Assembly: GCA_024362935.1 (NCBI GenBank)
Contig: JANCRA010000031.1
Coordinates: 10,867,009-10,931,008 of the forward strand
Reading direction: 5' to 3'
Source: Setophaga petechia
Taxonomy: Eukaryota; Chordata; Aves; Passeriformes; Parulidae
Length of the DNA stretch: 64,000 nucleotides
Of the stretch, positions 11,794-24,300 are shown in pieces (the first letter of the stretch is position 1; each line of letters opens with the position of its first letter). The notes under the pieces are model-generated. The model was given only the letters and a program-made list of their open reading frames with translations, was not told the origin of the DNA and did not search any database. The translations under genes and the position numbers were made by a program.

Positions 11794-12348
11794 ATGACTA
11801 ACTGCAAAGGCAGATCTACCATCTCCAAAACAAATGGCAAAGTCCATGATAGAGAAGGCTTTGTAAACTGGACCATAAATCTTAATACAATTCAGTCTGA
11901 TAAATTTTTGAGGCTGCTTTTAAGTATGGTTCCTGTTGTTTACCAAATAAACCAAGAGGAAAGACACAAAAAGGCGAATGGTGTCTGGCAGGATGGATTG
12001 CAACCAGTAGGACACAATTTTAATGTCAGGTCCGAACAATGCACAGAGTACCATCACTTCTCAGAAGCAAGCTTTCATGGTAGCAATGGACACAGCCCAT
12101 CCAGCTGTGGCCCTAAATATGATGATTTTACCAGTTACAATTACTGTGATGGAATGGACACTTCAGAAACAGATGCCATGTTGCAGGATAACACTCTTTC
12201 TAGTGACAGTAATGAGGATATAATTGTGGAAGGAAGTAGAAAACAACCCAAAGAATCGAGTAGTATTATGGCACTGCAGATACTTGTACCTTTTTTACTG
12301 GCAGGGTTTGGAACTGTTTCTGCTGGCATGGTTTTGGATATTGTACAG
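11794..12348 (+). CDS. SLC41A2: SLC41A2 coding exon 2 (residues 1-185)
   Basis: Starts MTNCKGRS and encodes the whole hydrophilic N-terminal domain, with [20 protein letters not shown], a Tyr/Asn-rich stretch and an acidic [11 protein letters not shown] segment, then the first membrane segment (158-185, [20 protein letters not shown]...). The donor is GTTGGT after TTGTACAG, a weak match at +3 and +4. Read-through would add only VGICFVRLF before a stop. Confidence 0.95.
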
Positions 12349-15300
12349 GTTGGTATTTGCTTTGTAAGGCTTTTTTAACAGGTAATCTGTTAAGTCTGTA
12401 GTTCTAACATGTGACATTGTAGATGTCTGCAATATTGAGATGTAATTAGGTCTGTGTGTGCTTCTGCTACTATGAACTTATTAAAAAAGTTTGAAATAAG
12501 CACAGTGTTTAAACAGAACTACAATACAGAAATTAATCTTGGTGGATTTCCCCACTTTTATTTGGTTTCACTTCGTTCAGATGTAGGAATTTCTTTATCT
12601 ACACTTAAAGAGTTTACAATGCTAATTAAAATAGGAGGAAGAGGTGGCAATCTTTGTCACTCAAAATCCTAAGAAAGTAAAAGAAGCTTGGACTTCAGTT
12701 AGTTGCACTGGAAAGGGACTTTGTCACCTCAAAAAAAAGGTAAATAAAATTTCACATACAAACTTTACTGCTTCCTTGGGCTGTTTGACACTGGTCTGGT
12801 GCTTTATTCATTTACATCTTACAAATGTATTCTTTATGCAGATGCGTTAATTGAATCCTTTTATTTTCATTAAAATAATAATTTAAATTATTGGAAATCC
12901 CCGAATAAAAAGACAACTTACAGTTTTGTTAGTTTAGTTAGAGCTGGTAAATGATGACAAATTAAATAAAATGGGTTGACAAGACATACAAAGTAGCATA
13001 GCACTTCAGTGCTGAGAACTTGGTGCACAAAAAAAGGAAAATAATTTTCTTTAAAAAATCTGGGTTTTGGAAAGCTGTGCTCTTGTAAATTTCACACTTA
13101 GAGATAAAAGAATAAAGACAAGCTTTTTTTACTTACAGGCTGTGTTCATATGACAATTAATTCCTTGCTGGTTTTATGTAAGGTTTCTACAGAGCTTGAA
13201 AGGAAAACATGAAAATATTGAAAATTAAGAGCAGAATTCAAGAACAGTCATAGTATGTGGGACTAGTTTAAATAATGAAAAACAAATACTTCAGATTGAT
13301 GACATATTTTTTTAACTATGCTTGTTTTAAGGCCAAGTTTTGTATCTCTTGCTTGTAGTCTTCTTATCTTTGAAGTAGTAATATGCAGTCATAAATCTGT
13401 TTTATCTAAATAGGTAACAGTTCTGACTTCAGACTTTTAGGTCTAATACAAAAATATAACATTTTTTTAGAGGGATAAGTTATGATTTACAGATTTTTTT
13501 TAATAGTTTATGGATGGTCTAAAGATAATCTTTCAATTCAGTGTTTCCCTCTGTATCCTTTGTATAGCACTGGGATGTGTTCAAGAATGTTACTGAAGTC
13601 TTTATCTTGGTTCCTGCACTTCTTGGTCTCAAAGGAAATTTGGAAATGACCTTGGCATCCCGGCTGTCAACTGCTGTAAGTAATTTCTCTTCCTCTTCAC
13701 TCTTCAGATACATGTTTAAACATTTCAAAAAGGAAACAAATCTTTGAGACATGAGTGTTTTATGTTTATGAATTCATCTGGCTGTTATGGGGCAGTTTAA
13801 ATCTGTTATTAAGTAGGCAAAGTTAAAAAGGTGACCCTTGTTTCCATGCGTCAAAACTTCACTTCTAAAGTCTCTTCCAATTCATCATTCAGAACAGATA
13901 AAGCAGATTTTTGAGATTTATAGATGTATTGCGAGATCTCTTTGACCTTGAGGGATTTCGAATAGGCTAAAAACAGTTGGTGTTTTAAGTGCATTTTTTA
14001 AAAGACCATTATTGTGGCAGCAAATTAAAGCATTGGTAACATTGCTATTCCAGACCTCTGTTGATTAAACTGCAAGAATTTTTTTTTAAGCCTTCTGGCT
14101 AAACAAATGTATTTATTTTTGTTGTGGCGAGGTTGTTTTGGGGTTTTTTTTGTGCTGTTTATTTTTTGTGTGTGCCAGTACTGTAATGTAGTATAAGTAG
14201 GGTTTTTTCTGTGTGTTCTTTCTCATGTATTTTTATAGCTGTTTTTTACATTTCAGGGGATGTTATATCTCTTCATTTTTCTAGTCTAAGTAAGCCAGAT
14301 TGCCTTCCTGTCTATCTTTTGTGTGTGTGTGAGTAACTAGTGATTAGATCAGTCTAATAATGTAGCTAGGCTATTTCTGATGGCTGCACTGGGTATCTCT
14401 CTAAGACTGCCTAATGCAGTGCTTCTGTTCTCCAGCAAGGCCCCACTCTCTGCCTCTTCCTACTTGAATGAATTGTTCTAGTACATGTCTGGTCAAAGGC
14501 GTACATAACTCTAGATGATATTTTACTATGTCTTTGTAGAATATTGCTCTTGAAACTTTCTAGGGTGTTATGTGCTTTCTTGCCTAGAAGGGTCAGGTTT
14601 GAACCTCTCACTCACTTTGTGATCAATGGCTGTGCCCTATTATTTATGCTTTTGTTCATTTCCAGCTGTCACTCCTATCTTCTGTCAGAAATATTATTAG
14701 TCCATAAGTGCATGACCTTGCATTTCTACTTTTGAATATTATCAGCAGTTTTTGCTGCTTTAACCCTCAAGGACATTCAGTTTTTTGTATTGTATTACAA
14801 ATGCTTTGTATTGACAAGGTCTGCTAGTGGTCTGTCATTAATAAATGCCATTCCCACATTCTATTGACTTGTTGCCTGAATGCACACTGTGATGGACACA
14901 GCCTTGGCAGTCCTGTGAGGGTTTGCTTGTTCATGCCCGTTACAGAAATTGATTACTTTCATACATAAGGATTGACATTTTTATTGTATCTTTATCAACA
15001 TCATCCTTTACAATCTTGTTTTCTGTTTGATTTTATTGTTCTTACTTTTCTGAGAATTCTTACTGTTTCTTAACAGTATTTTGTGTTTAAAGCTTACTAC
15101 CTTTATTGTCAGGCATGAATGCTTTTGTCTATTACTTTACCTTTTGGGTTTTTTTGACCTGTTGCCAAATTGGTTTCTGACTGGTGCAGTTTGTGGACTG
15201 AGGATTAAAAATGCTTGTGTTGCATATGAAAAATACACCAAGTCCAAGATCTACTAGTGCTTTACTGAAGGCTTAAAATAAAGGTCAGAATACACTTCAC

Positions 15301-18300
15301 CACTTTGGCTTAGGTTAATGTGATCTTTGATTCTTTGTCTCAGTTGAGCTTATGACCTCTGCCAGATCACAAATCCAGAACTTCTCTGGCTCGATCAGTG
15401 ACTGAATTCCCCATCCTCACCAGTGCCATCACATTTGTGAGCATCACAACTCTCAGGGGATGTTTGGAAAAGGGTCACTCAGACCCTTTCTCTGCACTGT
15501 GACTCCTGACCTAGGTCCTTATTATCCACCAGCTGTTACCAAGACAGGAGCTGATCCCCCTCTCACACACAGATGAAGGGGACTGGAGTTTCCACAACAC
15601 AGGCTGCATGTCCAGTGGATAAACTAAGAGAACAAATCCTGTACAAGATAAGAACAGTATACATCATTCATTATCAAGGGTATGCTAACAAGATTATATT
15701 TAAGTTTTTATGTTAAAAAAAGCCTAAAAAACCCAAACAAATAAATAAAACCCCAAACCAAAGCTGTGGAAACCTGTTACAGGTGATGCCTTACTGCTAG
15801 ACCTGCAATTTACATGCCAGTTCTCTCAGAAAGAGGTCATTCTGACTTTTGCATTCTTCCCATTGATTTCATTGACCCCTACTCTCTTTAGCCTTTGGTT
15901 CTGTCATCCTCATCCTAGGAGAACATTAATTCAGAGTATATCTAAACAGTTATTTGCAACCCACTTGTCTGATTAATCTTCCCCTCTCTGGCATACATTT
16001 GCCCTTTCTGGCTCCCTAGCAGACACCTGTCTTTAAGTAAAAGCTAGATTGTGCCCCTGTGACAAGCTTTACCTTTTGAGGATGAAATTTCTGACATGAA
16101 TTCAGCATTGGAGTTAATTCATGTCCTGCTCACTCTCTTAGCTTATTATTGCATCTGAATTTGCAGACATGTCTGTGCTCCTGGGGCTGTAAACTAATTA
16201 TATTTACTTCTTTGTTAATTATGTGGTCAGCCAAAAAGTAGTGTCTTCTTAGCAAGTATCTTATGCATAGTACATCAGTTTCAAGCATTGCCTGGTCACT
16301 TTCCTTCATCTTGTTACCCACATTTCTCTTTTAGCTGGGTCTTACTGATCACTCACAATTTCCCATACACTTTAGAATCAGTTATTTCACTAAATATGTC
16401 TCAAGACTGTGTTTTTCATCTGTCTCAGGACAGATGTACTTCCCTATGATGTTAGTTAGTGTAAACATTCCATACCCTGGCAATCTTACAGCCTACTGTT
16501 TTTAAAACATTATTTTTATCTCACCAGAAGTTACTTCATATGTAGAATACAGACAGAAAAGAGCAAGAAGGCGCTTCTGTCTCTGTAAGCCCTTCTCCCT
16601 CTGCCCATTGCTGTGCTGGCATAACTGTGGGAGGTGCACTTAGGTCAACTGCCCATTCAAGCCCAATATTTATATTGGGTTTTGTGTCCTTCAGTTCTTC
16701 AGCTTTGTTCTATTCTTTGGGTCATTGTCATTGTCTCAGTTCACACTGATGTCTCTTCTCTCTATTCTCTTTTTGTTTTTACAGAGCAACAATAACAAAA
16801 AAACCCCAAAGAAATGACACACCATCAACACCAAAGCACCACTTATTCATTCATTCCTGTAAATTTGTGCAGACTCTTGTTCAGACTGTGTGTTCTCATT
16901 GTTAAACATTAGCAGTATCACTTTACAAACCTTTTGTTTAGATCCATTTATTTCATAGTATCACACTAAACTTGATCTCAGTTTGTAGAAATTTGCAGCT
17001 GCAAGGAGTGGTTCTGCTCTTTCTCCCTTCCAAACCCTGAGAGCAAGATTACATTAGTGGATGTGATGGATCAGATAATTTTATAGGAGATGACCCCTTT
17101 TCACTCCCTGAATAAAAATGTTTTCCATCAAATCAGCAAATTTTTGGTGCCATGAACTCACTCATGGAGCTGATTCAAGAAAAAAAATGTGAATATGTAG
17201 GTGACAGTAGGAGAAAGAAGAGCTGTGGCATTTGGCAGGAGCTCACCTTTAGGATTAAGCATTTTGCAAGATTACTTTTTTTAACAGGGATTTTTGGGAT
17301 ACTTTTCCAAAACTTTTTCAAAGGAGAGAAGGAGTGAAACTCTCCACAGCCTGCCATTTTGTTTATTTAGCATATATATATTTAAGAAGGATGCAATGGA
17401 GATTCTTATCATCAGTTCCTGGAACAATGGCTGTACTATCTAAACTTACTGGATGTATTTGCAGAGCTTTCACTGTAGTTTGAACATTATAAAATATTTA
17501 TAGTTTGATTGAGATAAAGTGCCTCATTATATTTCTGGTTTTAAATTAGCATTTCTTTTAATACTTTGTTCCTTTCAAGTCACTACTATCACAAAATTGA
17601 AAAGAAATTGAATTGAAATCTACTGAAAAGGAATTTCCAAAAGATGAAAAATATATGAATGAAGTTTTTTATATTTTTTGAGAAGTATGTTATCTTATAA
17701 ATTAGCATTGTATAGGAAAAACCACTAAAAATTATGCTCAACATGTAAAAAATGTTCTGTTATCTCAAAAATGAAGCTATTTGAAACACAGTCATGCTGC
17801 AGAGGTTTGTATTGTTTATCAGATCTTGTCATCTAACTCAAAAAAAAGCAGAAGTAGGAAATACATTATATAAGGGGTTGTATGTACTTTTAAATTGCTT
17901 GGAATAATTTATTTACTATCTTTCAGCTACTACCTTAATACTGGACTTACATAATTTTTAGCATCTGAAATCTCTAGCTGTACTGTATAAATGAAAAGTT
18001 AGAATGCTAAACAGTACTAGATTCTAACATTTTTTATTTTTCAGAATTTAAGCACCATAGAAACAAGCTTAGTGTAAAGGGACCTTCCAGCCACTGATCT
18101 AATCACTGGTGGTTCTTGGACATTCCTGGAATTTAAGGTGGCTCTTATATCTTGCAGAGCAAGCTAATGGTAAATAAGTTACTATGTAAAACTCCATCAA
18201 ATTTAGCTTTTTTTGGAAGGATAATGTAAGTATGATGTAAAATCAAAACCAATGTTTGACTTTTTAAAGACATACCTTATTTTTAATCAAAGTGTCTTAT

Positions 18301-21300
18301 TTTATTAGGTGAATTATTCCTGCTATTTTCAAATAATACCATTTTAACCCCAAATGTCTGAATTTCTCTTCTGATTTTGATAGGTAAATATTGGAAAAAT
18401 GGATTCTCCTATTGAGAAATGGAACCTAATAATTGGCAATTTGGCCTTAAAACAGGTAAATATAATGGGTTTATTGAATTAATTCTTGTAAGTGAGTGAA
18501 GTTATTGAAAAAGTTACATCACAAACACTGTTAAGTATGGAGATGAACAGTGTTAATTGGATAGTAGCTCTACTACACTGGCTCTTCTCTAAAACAGTAT
18601 GAGCTTATGTTTATTAGAAAAAGAACTAAAGTATTGCTTGTGACTGTACCAAGGGTATTTCCTTTATAATTTTTCCTGAGAAAGAATCTGAGGGTGATTA
18701 CAGAAAAATTTCAGATTTGGCAAAGCCCTTTAAATTTGACCTTTCAAATGTTTCTAGTACCATATTTGCATTGGATTCAATGTTTAAAGGAAGTGTGGGA
18801 TAGAGCTTTTGGATAATAAACAGTATTTTAGATAGCTGGGTCATTTGAGGAAAGGAGTGCATGCTCTCCAAAGCAGCTGTTTCTTGAGAACTATTTCTGA
18901 TTCATAAGTTATAATGTAACATTCCTAAAACACAGGTGAAATATTTATGTGGTGACTTCACTACTTTAAGTGGTTTAGAAGCTTTTTTAGGCATTGGCTT
19001 CTTGTAATTTCTGAGCTCCTCTTCGTGATTTTACTTTTGCTATTCTGGAGTCTGTAAAATGCTGGTATAGCCTTTTCTGCAGGCCTAAGAATTTTCTTCT
19101 TCATCATCCAAGTTTGTCATCCTCTCTATAAAATAGATGAGCATGCTCCTGCTATAGCTGGCATGTTAATGTAGATAGGAGGAAAGGCTAGCAGAAAATG
19201 ATGTTGTGGTCCTCCTAAGTCTGTCAATTATTTTATTAATTCACTTTCTTTTCCAGGTTCAGGCAACAGTAGTTGGTTTTCTGGCAGCAGTGGCAGCAGT
19301 AATATTGGGCTGGATTCCAGAGGGCAAATACCGCTTTGATCATTCAATCCTTTTGTGTTCTAGCAGTGTAGCAACTGCCTTCATAGCTTCTCTTTTGCAA
19401 GGTAAAGGGAGTACATGTATTACTTTGTGGTATTTATTTTTCTGTGGGTGCAGAATGTGTCTTATGTCGCTATTCCTTTAGAATTTCAATCCGGTAAGGT
19501 ACAATACATCTGAAAAGCAGCTGAGTATAAGATGCCTGTTTGCAATTTCCATATAGGTGGGCATGTTGCATTCCTCTCCTCTCATAGTCTTCGAAAAGCT
19601 TTTGATTTTCATGACCTCCTGAGCATATCTAAACAAAAAAGTGTGGTCTTGAGACTTTACCTACTATGATGCACAACTTCTCCCCTGCCTTCTATATTCA
19701 TTAATGTACAAAATATATTCTTACTACTAAGCAGGTAAAACTTGTTTATAATTACACTCAAGTGATCCTGGATGTTAGCTTAAATAATTCAGAGTTCCAG
19801 GTTGCCCATGCTGCTTGTGTGTTAGTTTGTGCTCTGCTTTGTGGCTGAGTGAACAATTTGGCTCATTATTTGAAAGGTTTGGACCAAGTTCAGGTCCAGC
19901 TCTACAAACAGTGCCAGTGTCTGTCTGGAGCAATATGGCATGATGAATTTAATTCTCTTCCTAATTGCCAGGAAACATTTAACCATTAAACGTTGTACTT
20001 AATGGACAGGAAGGGGAGGAGGAAAGTACTTCTACTTGTGATATGTTCGTAATGAAAATACATGGTCAGTAGTCTAAGAATAGTAAGTCAAGTAAAATGG
20101 GTAACTTCCTTGTTTTACTGCTTTTCTATGCTTACTTATGTGAAAATTACAAAATAGTTAAAAGTTTTGCATGAAATTAAGAGCACACATGTTTTTTAGA
20201 GACTAGAAAGCCACTGAGTTTGATCATGTGCAGAATTAAGGGCAGCAAGAAAACTGTGGAACATAAGTGCATGTTTTATACTTCTCATGTATGATTTGGA
20301 CATGAAGAGAAACTTTGTTTTTTGTCCTGGTGATGGGTCAGTACAGGAAATTACTTTCTAAGCTTTATCCTCCTACATGTGAAATAGGTGCTTTTGAAAT
20401 ATATTTTTACCCTACAAGATCATGCCAGTTCTGTCTTAGAGAAATTTCCTGGTGTCTATAATTCCTTAGGCTACAATTTCTTACAAATCTTTAAACTCCT
20501 TAAACTCTTTAGTTTCTCTGAAAGTGAACTCCTAATGTAGCATACCATTCATAATATAACATAAAGGATTGCATATACAGTTGAAGTTCTTATATATAAT
20601 ATCTGATGAGAGGGAAGTTACTCAGGTTGTGCCAAAGACTGTAACAGTGTGAATTTTATTTTTTTGTAGCCACTTACATTTTGCAAGGAGATTACTCTTC
20701 AAAAGTTAGTGTTGATGTTTATAGGAAAAAATACAAATTAACACCTCTAATTTTTTCAAGTGTGTAGCAAGTAATATTTTTTATATGTTGTCGTGGTTTA
20801 ATTTATTATGTAGCTTCTTGGTGTTTGATGCTAACTCCATGATAGTCTTGTGCAATATCAGATGTCACAGTATTTAATCTTATGTTGTTTTCAACCTAGG
20901 TTGATTAAAGTTTCAGTCAGGTGAAGTTATCAGGATCGGTAAAGGATACACTTTTTTTTTTTTTTCAGGAAATAGCTGCCTGACAATAGTGCTAATTCTA
21001 GTAAAGCAAAGTAGCTTATTATTCTAATAAGCAAAGTAGTTTATTGTACAGATTGTTCTTCGGGGTTTTTGTGTGCTTACTGTTTTTTTAAAAAATGTAT
21101 ATGTTCATTTTTTTAAAATGGCTGAAACTGAAAAAACACGGTCATCAATCAGGTAGGAAGACCAATAATCCTGGGAAAAAAAGCACTGACTTCTTTTTTA
21201 TTAAGTTTGAAATTGTCAGTCTTGGGACTTTCTGGGGAATTGCAACAGTGGATGCAGTTACTGTACTGTCTTCTTTGTTGAATTTAGGAGTAATAATGGT

Positions 21301-24300
21301 TGGAGTTATTGTTGGATCCAAGAAGACTGGTATTAATCCTGACAACGTTGCCACTCCTATTGCAGCAAGTTTTGGCGATCTCATCACCCTTGCCATTTTA
21401 GCATGGATAAGTCAGGGTCTGTACACTTGCCTTGGTAAGTGTGCTTTTAAATGTGTATGACTCCCTAGGAACCTTTTTTGGGTTAGGAGGGTGGGCAGAA
21501 GGCCGGGAGGGAGAACTTCAGCAAACCTTTTAGTCTGACTTACTTTTTTGTCAACATTTATACCATTAAATGGTAAATCTTAGAGTACCATGATTTTTTT
21601 TTCCTTTATTTTAATAAATCATGGAAGTCACTAACCTGAACTTCGGCACAATCTAGAAATATTTGAAAGACTTTGACAATATCACAGGTAACCTACATGT
21701 GAAATACAAACCATAATAATGAAGAAAAAAATAATGTGAAAAAATTTTCTCACAGTGGGAAAAGAATGTTAAGAGCCTTATTAAAAATGAAATCATTGCT
21801 GCAACTAACTCATTCCATAGAAACTATTAAAAGTTTATTGTGTTTTAAAAGAAATAATTGTAGGCAATTATACTATAATATACCACAGATAAAATACTGT
21901 GTTTTCCATAACTTACCAGAGATGCCGATATCATCACATATAGTCTTTACAGCTCATTGTCCAAATTTTTTAATATTTACAACAATTTTCTGTATTACAA
22001 CATCAGCCAGAAAAAGTATCTAGTAAGACTCAAGCTACCATAGTGTGACTTGCAGGGTTTTTTCCAGTGTTTGGTTTTTCATGTTTACAAAGTGTTGTCA
22101 TGATGTCAACTTAAATGTATCAGTGTGCAAAAGAAGTATTTTAAAGTATTTTCTGTATTTTTGTTAAAATTTAAATAGTATTTTTTGTTTCATAACTATA
22201 TTTAAATACTTCCTATTATATTCTAATAACTGTATTTCTCAAATACATCTTTTAAATGCTTCTTTTATGGAAGTTTGTAAATTCACAGTGAAAATTGATG
22301 AAGATATTTTTTAGCATCTCTTCTTTCTTTTCTTCTGATGAGAAAAAGTCCAATAACGTGCTATTCCTGTTAATCCATCAAGCTAAACAAAAAACACTCA
22401 GCCCCCCTAAAAGAGATGGATAAAGAAACTTGGACTTCTTTGTCCCGTTGACACATTTCCAGAAATTTACCTTTCTAGATACAGATGTTCTAATTTATCT
22501 CAGAGGAATAAAAAAAGAAGTGGGTACAGTGCTTTAATAGTTGTCATGACTACTCACATTTTGCTCTCCCGCTGCAGCTGGAAAGCAGATCCTACATGTG
22601 TAGGGGTAAGAATTAGTATGCTTCCAGGAGTTACTCCCAATTTTCTATCTATAATGTCTTCTGGAAATACTTCTCTTTTGGTGAAGTATGTAATTATCTA
22701 GTTGCTCATTCTTCTCTTTGTATTTTTTTCAATGTCTTCGTATTCTTTGGTTTTGGAAACAAGAAAGTCTTTCTAAAGAAAGGACATTCCATGAAGCCCT
22801 TGGAAACAGGTGGTCTCTAAGATGAGTGTGTTTGAACTATGAAACAGTAACAAGGAATAAAAGTATGGAGCACCCTCTGCTCAGGGGAAGTAGATCAAGT
22901 TGTGAATGGCAGACAAGAGACATTTGGAGAATGATTAGACAACAGGTTAAAAAACTTAAAGAAATGTTTTTACACAATACATGAGTGGGATGTGAAACTT
23001 ACTGTTGTGATCTATTAAGAGGACCAGGGTGATTTTAGAAAACTTTGGATAAACCAGTCAGAAGGAAATCCTTTGACAAGCATTGACGAGACAGATGTAG
23101 AGACTTGAGAGATGGAATCCCTGATGCAATCCACAGCAAAAGCTGGCAGAACATGCTGAAAGAACCATCTCTCTAAACCTGTCATTTTTATTTTCTTCTC
23201 CTTATAATTGAACTGTTGACCATAGTCTGACAAAGGATACTAGACTAGATGAGAACTGTGCCTCATCCAACACAGATATTCTTATGTTCTTTCTATTGTT
23301 TCCATGCTTTCTCAATGCTAAAATAAGAAGCACAATGGGAATGTTGAAAAGAAATCTTCAGTTCATAGGGTAGTAATGAAACTGGTGGGATTCACTTCTG
23401 GACTGTGTTCAGAATTAACAATTTTCCCCTGTGATTTATTAGCCTAACTAATGAAATGGTCTGAAACAAAATAACTTTCTGGCTGCTCTCTGCAAGGGAT
23501 GAGTTGTTTTCAGACAACAAGACTGGAAGGATGGAAATTTTTTGTGTACAAGCTTTATGTTTGTCTGTAACAGAGGTGTACAGCCTTTGGGTTGATACAA
23601 TACTTTATGGCATACCCTGAATAGATAGGGGAAAGCATTTTTACCCAGGCCAGGGCCAAATGAAGCACCCCGTTTGGCCACCATCATATATAGAATTTTT
23701 TAAAGGTTCATCTAAATGCTTCAAAAATAGTGACAAAGTTATCAAACACGGGGTTTCAAATAGTGAAAAGTTAACAGTTCTTAACAGCTCCCGGAAAAGA
23801 GCTGTGAATCCTTGTCAAATAGCTGGGGAAAAGCACTAGAGGGCTCCCCAGGACTGTCGCTGGAACCTGGCGCATTCCTTCCAACAGAGCACAAGAAGTG
23901 CTCTGGAATAGGAACACTCAGTAAATTAAATGTAGAGGTCTGTGTTACCTGTTATTTGTCAGTAATGATTTGGAAACTTCTTTAAAGCTTTCCATTTTTC
24001 TCACAGAATATGCATTTAGCTCTCGTATGTATTTGATCCAGGTTGAGAAGACAAACTGTGTGATTCACATTATTGTTTTCAGGCTCTTAGCAGTTGTTTT
24101 GAAGCAGTACATTTCCAGTTTACCTCTAATTTCTAATAGAGGCTGCATTATTTGAGCAAGATGTCTTTTCCCATGTAAGCTGCCTGCTATAAATCTAAGA
24201 AAAATGGAGTGAAATGAGCTCTAAAAGAGAATTAATTTCTCTTCCCATCCTTCCACTATTGTAAAATACATTTGGTTCTTCTGTCAATTAAATATGAAGA

